Made by a program: the position numbers and the translations under genes
Notes under the pieces: model-generated
What the model saw: only the letters and a program-made list of their open reading frames with translations
What the model was told of the DNA's origin: nothing
The model's database searches: none
Assembly: GCA_043736395.1 (NCBI GenBank)
Contig: JAYTCQ010000307.1
Span: forward strand, 1-20,798
DNA from: JAFDVL01 sp043736395
GTDB lineage: Bacteria > Acidobacteriota > Blastocatellia > RBC074
DNA: 20,798 bases
Direction of reading: 5' to 3'
Shown here: piece after piece, positions 17,001 through 20,798 of the stretch
Layout: every line of letters begins with the position of its first letter
How positions within the stretch are numbered: position 1 is the stretch's first letter

Positions 17001-17927
17001 GCAAATGTTATACAAGACAATGGAACAAGCTGTGAATGGGACGCAAAGAGCAGTGCTTCGTGGGTGGGTAGTCCCGCGCCGACAAACAGCACCGGAAATG
17101 GTTCGGTAACATTTTCGGTCGCGCCGAATATAAATGGATTGCGAATCGCTTATCTCCCGGTCGCTGGGCAGCATCTGAAATTATTGCAGGAACAAGCTCA
17201 GCCACTGGGAATCGTTTCAGGGGCCAGTTATGCCAAACAATTTGCGCGTGGAGCAATTGCTTCAATCTTCGGACTAAACCTGGCGCAAAGTACTGAACCT
17301 GTAGCGTCCTTGCCTTTGCCTTATACGCTTGGAGGAACCCAGGTTCAATTATTTAGAAATTACCCAAACAATCTTTACCCGATTGAATGTCAATTATTCT
17401 ATGCATCGCCGACTCAAATTAATTTTCTTTTGCCTGAGTATTCCGTTAACCCCGACGAGGAATTTACGGTGTATGTCAAACGTGCTGACGGATATTTTTC
17501 GGTTGGGCAGCTGAAGTTTTCTGCCGTGGCTCCTGCATTATTTTCAGCCAGCTCAGATGGTCGCGGAGTTGCTGCGGCCGTTGTGCAACGGATTAAAGGC
17601 GATGTGCAGACTTATGACCCGGTCGTCGAACTGAGCGGAGGCAAATTTATTCCTCACGCGATTGATCTTGGTGGGGACAATGAGCAGGTTTATTTAGTCC
17701 TGTTTGGCACAGGAATTCGCTATCGTACGGATGAATCGAATGTGGTTGCGAATATCGGTGGACAGTCCTTACCTGTTCAATATGCTGGAAATCAGAACTA
17801 TTTTGCAGGGCTGGATCAAGTCAACATTTTATTGCCCAAAACTCTGCGGGGAAAAGGAATCATTCCTGTGTCAATCACGGTTGATGGGCAGATAACGAAT
17901 ACGTTAGAGATAAAAATCGCTCCCTGA
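14070..17927 (+). CDS. Secreted trypsin-like serine protease with BACON/PPC-like modules and Soli_cterm-like C-terminus
   Basis: This 1285-residue secreted protein starts with a signal peptide (residues 1 to about 31, ending SSFGQ). A propeptide-like region of about 190 residues precedes a chymotrypsin-fold protease resembling lysyl-endopeptidase-type enzymes. The triad is visible: His273 in 'LLTANHC', Asp314 in 'AGDFTLLKF' and Ser394 in 'EPGSSGSGLF'. After about residue 445 come repeated non-catalytic modules. BACON-like domains lie at about 450-535, 655-830 (two) and 980-1060 ('CGWTAKSLAPWLTI', 'CSWRTLSTVPDWLQLTPP', 'CEWDAKSSASWV'). PPC-like domains lie at about 540-650 and 830-965. The last 240 residues ('VSGASYAKQFARGAIASIFGLNLA', 'LFYASPTQINFLLPEY', 'VYLVLFGTGIRYR') match the pattern of the Solibacter-type C-terminal domain TIGR03437. 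The BACON and PPC modules probably mediate binding to glycans or proteins. The ATG used has no clear Shine-Dalgarno sequence. It is probably monocistronic. Confidence 0.85.
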   Translation: MKKINSTRYLQSQIVICTIFLCLLGNSSFGQKTVSGYSPGIEAKREQTRVNITPFSKRFSSVKLNEALEYHFPTVENRAGTTLDFRKRKKVGIIRTFPSNIAEFANDYEVEGGKLKVFRITSQSAKALRLKLTEVNLPDGAQLMIYSESNPLNIDGIYTKRGLNNDGVIWSTNQSGEKIIIEFFVPAGTEVKSYFKLAELAHIYEDPLIKNNSAALEDAAGACNLDIPAAWKEASKAVAEIQYFGAGYIYSCSATLVNTTNNSGTPYLLTANHCVNRQTEATSIQTIWFKDSPTVTPVYGPYSPQIVATGMAGDFTLLKFSGALPAGVRFSGWTTDKNTVGTSVTGIHYPQDSYKRISFGKSTSFTCPPEIPAEACGSFQTVKWDQGITEPGSSGSGLFVGAATDPKLTGTLTGGSSSCANPQGEDVYGQFSYYFPDIEYFLTGTGCSYKIDDEVKFAGPSVDEGAISVIVTGNGSCGWTAKSLAPWLTIVAGTSGAGNGTIRYSVEANTGTENRVGYVRIGTHLVAVSQAGSGLTCGNVIETVATGERVFYSRELTSNDCHSIFDAALKADRFKINGKAGQQMRIEVFSDDFEPRVSILTPGGKLMAIDYRRIGFANFITLPTDGVYMIEVSGVNPEDLGKYNLWFYKGCECKFLDRQTTFDSAGGAGEMAFTLPPDCSWRTLSTVPDWLQLTPPSVGSGSGVIKFSVKSEALRNQQRDGIIWLYLDPNQTSNYFQYNVKQAFPCDYTISKARFDVGNLGASYGLLYLFSGNYCPSPEIKSDSSWLKVSNNGSTIEASIGYANLGALPRTAKITAGNATYEIVQPGLGNTCNIDTISFGETVQNKLNSKCPYPQVNGTDNGIYHGSYYAFQGVAGQRIAINFSATDLHKNLYLIAPDGLVLPIQLGQPNYETVRAPGTSSFVLPQSGLYVIAIGSAEADLNRTNFVLTLSAMTGADCSLSLKDNILQTTGKGGNVVANVIQDNGTSCEWDAKSSASWVGSPAPTNSTGNGSVTFSVAPNINGLRIAYLPVAGQHLKLLQEQAQPLGIVSGASYAKQFARGAIASIFGLNLAQSTEPVASLPLPYTLGGTQVQLFRNYPNNLYPIECQLFYASPTQINFLLPEYSVNPDEEFTVYVKRADGYFSVGQLKFSAVAPALFSASSDGRGVAAAVVQRIKGDVQTYDPVVELSGGKFIPHAIDLGGDNEQVYLVLFGTGIRYRTDESNVVANIGGQSLPVQYAGNQNYFAGLDQVNILLPKTLRGKGIIPVSITVDGQITNTLEIKIAP

Positions 17928-17997
17928 GCAAGACGAAGAGAATTTTCGCGTAGAGTTTTCCTTTTGGTCATTAGCATATTTGAAGTGTACGTTGTTA

Positions 17998-18024
17998 AGA
18001 TAACGCGTCAATGAAGCGTTATCT
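17998..18024. other. 9-bp stem-loop between protease and MEMO-family genes
   Basis: AGATAACGC (17998-18006) pairs exactly with GCGTTATCT (18016-18024) around a 9-nt loop, followed at once by another GATAACG. It lies about 70 bp after the protease stop. There is no T-run, so a terminator call is weak; it may be a regulatory repeat for the downstream gene. Confidence 0.4.
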
Positions 18025-18120
18025 GATAACGAAAATGAACGCAGGTTCGTTTGTCGAAAAAACCGTTTGAATCTGCATTTATAAGTAGTTCAAAATATCT
18101 TGTCTCTTCCAAGCGATTTT

Positions 18121-19344
18121 ATGACTGAATTTTTACCGAAACTCCGCCAAGCATTAGATGTTTTCCCGTCGCCCGATGAAGAGCAACCGGGACTCCTCTT
18201 GCGCGATCCTTTTCGTTATACCGAAGACATTTTGATTATCCCCCCGGTGTTCGTGCAAGCCCTGAATTTATTGGATGGACAGCACACGGAAGCCGATGCC
18301 ATTGAACGGTTGACGCAGGTCATTGGACGCCCTTTTCCAAAGCATCCGCTGCATGATTTTATTTCTGCATTACAGGAATCCGGCTTCCTTGAGACTTCGG
18401 AATTTGGGGCAATGCGTTCACGCAAGCACGCGGAATTTGCGGCGGAACCAATCCGCATTGCGGCGCATGCGGGTGCGGCGTATCCCGAAGATACGTACGA
18501 ATTAAAATCTACGTTGGATAATTATTTGTTGACGATTGTGCCACCGAATCCGGCTCCGATTGTGGGAATTGCTGCGCCGCATGTCAGCCCCGAAGGCGGT
18601 TGGGGATGTTATGCTGCCGCCTACAATCGGCTGCGCGGAATGGGTGAAAATTTGTTTGGAAAAACAATTGTAGTTTTGGGGACTTCGCATTACGGCGAGC
18701 CGGACAAATTCGGATTAACGCGCAAGCCGTTCAGAACTCCGTACGGCACAGTCCAGACGGATACAGAATTAGTAGATTGGTTAGAACAACGCGCCGGAGA
18801 CTCAATAAACATTGAGGATTATTGCCATTCGTTTGAACATTCCATTGAATTTCAAGTGATGTTTTTACAGCACATGCTCGGCAATCGCATTAAGATTTTA
18901 CCGATCCTGTGCGGCGCATTTTTGCAGAGTTTTCAGACCGGCAAGCCGCCGGAAAAAACGGAAAATGTACACCGATTTTTTGATACGTTAGGCGAAATGG
19001 CGGAGGTTCACAAAGATAAATTATTTTGGGTGCTGGGGATTGATTTAGCCCACATTGGAGAACGCTACGGCGATCCGTTTGAAGCGCAAGTCGGACACGA
19101 TGAAATGCTGGAAGTGAAAGAAAAAGACGAAGAACGTTTGCAGCATGTCTGCGATGGAAATTCAGGTGCATTGTTAGATTTGGTACTGCCGGATTTCGAT
19201 CCGTTGAAGTGGTGCGGATTTACTCCGGTGTATACATTTATGCAGGCGATGAAAGGCGTTCGCGGCGAAGTCCTGAAATATGATCAGTGGAATATTGATC
19301 CGAATTCGGTCGTGAGTTTTACGGCGATGGAGTTTAGAAAATAG
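18121..19344 (+). CDS. amrB: MEMO1-family protein (AmmeMemoRadiSam system protein B) with N-terminal winged-helix-like domain
   Basis: This 407-residue protein is predicted to be cytoplasmic. From about residue 110 it is a Memo domain, a fold related to extradiol dioxygenases. Conserved segments include 'IAAPHVSPEGGWGCYAAAY' (His154), 'VVLGTSHYGE' (His190), 'CHSFEHSIEFQV' (His240), 'GIDLAHIGERYG' and 'KWCGFTPVYTFM' (Cys365). His154, His190 and Cys365 correspond to the metal-binding His/His/Cys of human MEMO1. The first 100 residues ('LLLRDPFRYTEDILIIPP', 'LNLLDGQHTEADAIERLTQVIG') look like the small PqqD-like or winged-helix domain seen at the front of some bacterial relatives. The AMMECR1-like and radical-SAM partners of the system are not in this window, and the biochemical role is unsettled. 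I prefer the ATG at 18121; an in-frame TTG at 18100 would add seven residues, and neither has a good Shine-Dalgarno sequence. Confidence 0.85.
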   Translation: MTEFLPKLRQALDVFPSPDEEQPGLLLRDPFRYTEDILIIPPVFVQALNLLDGQHTEADAIERLTQVIGRPFPKHPLHDFISALQESGFLETSEFGAMRSRKHAEFAAEPIRIAAHAGAAYPEDTYELKSTLDNYLLTIVPPNPAPIVGIAAPHVSPEGGWGCYAAAYNRLRGMGENLFGKTIVVLGTSHYGEPDKFGLTRKPFRTPYGTVQTDTELVDWLEQRAGDSINIEDYCHSFEHSIEFQVMFLQHMLGNRIKILPILCGAFLQSFQTGKPPEKTENVHRFFDTLGEMAEVHKDKLFWVLGIDLAHIGERYGDPFEAQVGHDEMLEVKEKDEERLQHVCDGNSGALLDLVLPDFDPLKWCGFTPVYTFMQAMKGVRGEVLKYDQWNIDPNSVVSFTAMEFRK

Positions 19345-19399
19345 GGAGCAGGGGATAGGGAACAGGGTGCAGAGGGCGTGAGCTTAGAACCCTGCTCCC
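19344..19399. repeat. G-rich inverted repeat after the MEMO-family gene
   Basis: GGGAGCAGGG (19344-19353) pairs exactly with CCCTGCTCCC (19390-19399). Between them is more purine-rich repetitive sequence (GGGATAGGGAACAGGG). The left arm begins with the last base of the stop codon. No clean T-run follows, so this may be an intergenic repeat that also blocks read-through rather than a classic terminator. Confidence 0.45.
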
Positions 19400-19505
19400 T
19401 TGCCCCTTGTCTCTCAATTATAAAATTATTTGGAGGATTCCCCTAAATTATGCTGTAATCCTTCCGGTGAAAGTTCGTCGCGTGAAATTATTATCGGAGG
19501 GGTTA

Positions 19506-20531
19506 GTGAAACAGTTGTTGTATTTATTTTTTGTCTTACTTTTTATTCATCAGCTTTCTCAAACCAGTGTTGGTCAGCCGATTCAAATTCAGGAACCTCA
19601 ATCAGAAGCTGAGTCGGTGTCGAAAAAGTCTTCCATTCGAAAGACAATTAAAAATATCACATATTGTAAAACCGATGAGACCGAGCTTCGGATGGATGTT
19701 TATTTTCCAACCTCACGTGACAACTCTCCGCTGCCGGCTTTGTTGTACATTCACGGTGGTGCCTGGATTGCCGGAGACAAAGACGAAGCCCCGTTACGAG
19801 CGGATTTGCCTGATCTGTTGGCGCGTGGTTATGCGGTATTTTCGATTAATTATCGGCTGGCTCCACTCCATCGTTTTCCAGCGCAAATTGAAGATTGTAA
19901 ATGCGCCGTTCGCTCCATTCGCGCCAATGCGAAAAAATATAATATTGACCCGGCTCGCCTGGGAGTTTGGGGATCAAGCGCAGGTGGGCATTTAGCCACT
20001 TTGCTGGGAGTCACCGAAGGCGTCAGCGAATTTGAAGGGGATGGCGGTTATCCCGAACAATCCTCAGCGGTGCAGGCTGTCGCGACTTTTTTCGGACCTG
20101 CCGATCTGACAACTTCCGATTGGTCGTTGATTGATAAGCTGGGATTTTTGTCAGGTTTTGGAACTTCAAAATATTGGCTAAGGGCCAGCCCGGTCAATTA
20201 CGTGAACAGGCAGGCTCCACCATTTTGGGTCGTGGTTGGTGATAAAGATAAAATTGTCAGCCCGAAACAAGGGCACCGATTATTTGCAGAATTGAAATCC
20301 CATCAGGTTCAGTCCAGTTTGTTAGTTGTCAAAAATTGCGGACATGAATTCGCTTTTTCTGAGAACCCAACGCCTTCACGTCCTGAAGTTTCGAAGCAAC
20401 TTGTGAAGTTTTTTGACCAGAATATTAGACCTGCCAAATATGAACAAAACCTTGTTCATACTCGTCCTCGCCGTGTTTTGGGCGAGACGATTTCTACTAC
20501 AGCCACAAAACAAGAAAACTCTCGTGAATAA
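19506..20531 (+). CDS. Exported alpha/beta hydrolase (BD-FAE / esterase-lipase type)
   Basis: This 341-residue enzyme is predicted to be exported: a hydrophobic N-terminus (KQLLYLFFVLLFIHQLSQTS) acts as signal peptide. The fold signatures are in order: oxyanion-hole 'YIHGGAWIAGD' (about 81-91), nucleophile elbow 'GVWGSSAGGH' with Ser158, acid Asp248 in 'VVGDKDKIV', and His280 in 'NCGHEF'. This pattern is typical of the hormone-sensitive-lipase/BD-FAE group, which cleave carboxylic esters such as acetyl or feruloyl groups on polysaccharides, or small acyl esters. I chose GTG at 19506 because GGAGG (19496-19500) lies 5 nt upstream and the signal peptide begins there. A TTG at 19407 opens the same frame but the added 33 residues fit poorly. 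The C-terminal 40 residues are polar and probably disordered. The natural substrate is unknown. Confidence 0.85.
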   Translation: MKQLLYLFFVLLFIHQLSQTSVGQPIQIQEPQSEAESVSKKSSIRKTIKNITYCKTDETELRMDVYFPTSRDNSPLPALLYIHGGAWIAGDKDEAPLRADLPDLLARGYAVFSINYRLAPLHRFPAQIEDCKCAVRSIRANAKKYNIDPARLGVWGSSAGGHLATLLGVTEGVSEFEGDGGYPEQSSAVQAVATFFGPADLTTSDWSLIDKLGFLSGFGTSKYWLRASPVNYVNRQAPPFWVVVGDKDKIVSPKQGHRLFAELKSHQVQSSLLVVKNCGHEFAFSENPTPSRPEVSKQLVKFFDQNIRPAKYEQNLVHTRPRRVLGETISTTATKQENSRE

Positions 20532-20534
20532 ATC

Positions 20535-20578
20535 GCAGCAATTTTATGTCATATTTGATATGTGATAAAAGTTGCTGC
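20535..20578. other. Long stem-loop between hydrolase and ABC permease genes
   Basis: GCAGCAATTTTAT (20535-20547) pairs with ATAAAAGTTGCTGC (20565-20578) with a single bulged G, and the loop contains a further 5-bp stem CATAT-TTG-ATATG (20550-20562). It starts 4 bases after the hydrolase stop and ends 5 bases before the permease ATG. There is no T-run. It may attenuate or protect mRNA between the two genes. Confidence 0.5.
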
Positions 20579-20582
20579 TCAA

Positions 20583-20798
20583 ATGCTCCGAACTTCTAAA
20601 TTAAATTTCGTTCCAACTAAAGACTCGCCAGATGTTGCGTCGGGTTTATGGCGTTGGATGGAAGCTTTCAAGGTTTCCGTGGGAGCAATTCTGGCGAACC
20701 GTTTGCGCTCCATTCTGACCATTGTCGGCATTGTCATCGGAGTCGCTGTCGTCGCACTGGTCGCGGCTTTGCTCGAAGGCGCGCAAGGTTTCATTGCC
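20583..20798 (+). CDS. MacB-like ABC transporter permease, N-terminal fragment
   Basis: The frame starts at ATG 20583 and runs off the right edge after 72 codons. The fragment contains 'WRWMEAFKVSVGAILANRLRSILTIVGIVIGVAVVALVAALLEGAQGFI'-type sequence, here seen as 'ALRAL..NKLRS.LT.LGI.IGV' in the family: cytoplasmic elbow helix, Asn-Arg-Leu-Arg-Ser, then the first transmembrane helix. This is the hallmark start of FtsX/MacB-type permeases of ABC exporters. In Acidobacteriota many such permeases carry this N-terminus. An in-frame GTG at 20562 could add seven residues. The ATP-binding partner is not in the window. Substrate cannot be assigned. Confidence 0.8.
   Translation, partial: MLRTSKLNFVPTKDSPDVASGLWRWMEAFKVSVGAILANRLRSILTIVGIVIGVAVVALVAALLEGAQGFIA

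Noticed and set aside
19407..19505. TTG start of the alpha/beta hydrolase at 19407
   Set aside because: GTG at 19506 has a strong GGAGG ribosome binding site and starts a signal peptide; the earlier TTG lies next to the G-rich inverted repeat and has no ribosome binding site.

Overview
The window looks like a chromosomal segment of a member of the Acidobacteriota, plausibly class Blastocatellia. That placement is an inference from gene content: a long Oar-like TonB-dependent receptor with an N-terminal carboxypeptidase-regulatory domain, a regulator with the 'LKEY..EVF.R..DYDPR.D..VRV.AGRLR.RL' type of winged-helix N-terminus, an ASPIC/UnbV protein next to a long TPR protein, and a secreted protease ending in a module that resembles the Solibacter-type C-terminal domain (TIGR03437). 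I see no rRNA, tRNA, CRISPR array, transposase or phage gene.

Layout. Positions 1-137 hold the first 45 codons of an exported protein on the minus strand. An intergenic region of about 350 bp follows, with a perfect 27-bp inverted repeat and a minus-strand terminator. Then comes the TonB-dependent receptor (489-3932, minus). A 626-bp divergent intergenic region with several symmetric motifs separates it from a winged-helix regulator (4559-5749, plus).

From 13612 down to 5805 five minus-strand genes run in one direction: an FG-GAP/ASPIC-UnbV protein, a 15-repeat TPR protein, a cytoplasmic GH32/GH68-clan beta-propeller protein, an SLC45/GPH-type sugar transporter, and an exported GH32 fructosidase. 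The last three form a convincing sucrose/fructan utilisation unit: an exported enzyme, a transporter and an intracellular enzyme. The receptor and regulator next door may supply outer-membrane uptake and control; that link is inferred from position only.

From 14070 onward genes are on the plus strand: a 1285-residue secreted trypsin-like protease with BACON-like and PPC-like modules, a MEMO1-family (AmmeMemoRadiSam protein B) protein with an extra N-terminal domain, an exported alpha/beta hydrolase, and the first 72 codons of a MacB-like ABC transporter permease cut by the window edge.

The most unusual non-coding signal is a set of three composite palindromes (167-360, 7371-7596, 11744-11917), each 174-226 bp long with terminal inverted repeats of 26-35 bp. 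Two lie inside the minus-strand gene cluster, and one supplies the last codons and stop of the ASPIC/UnbV gene. A second signal is a three-copy TAGGTTC-like motif plus a perfect 15-bp stem-loop between the receptor and the divergent regulator, a reasonable place to look for the regulator's binding sites.
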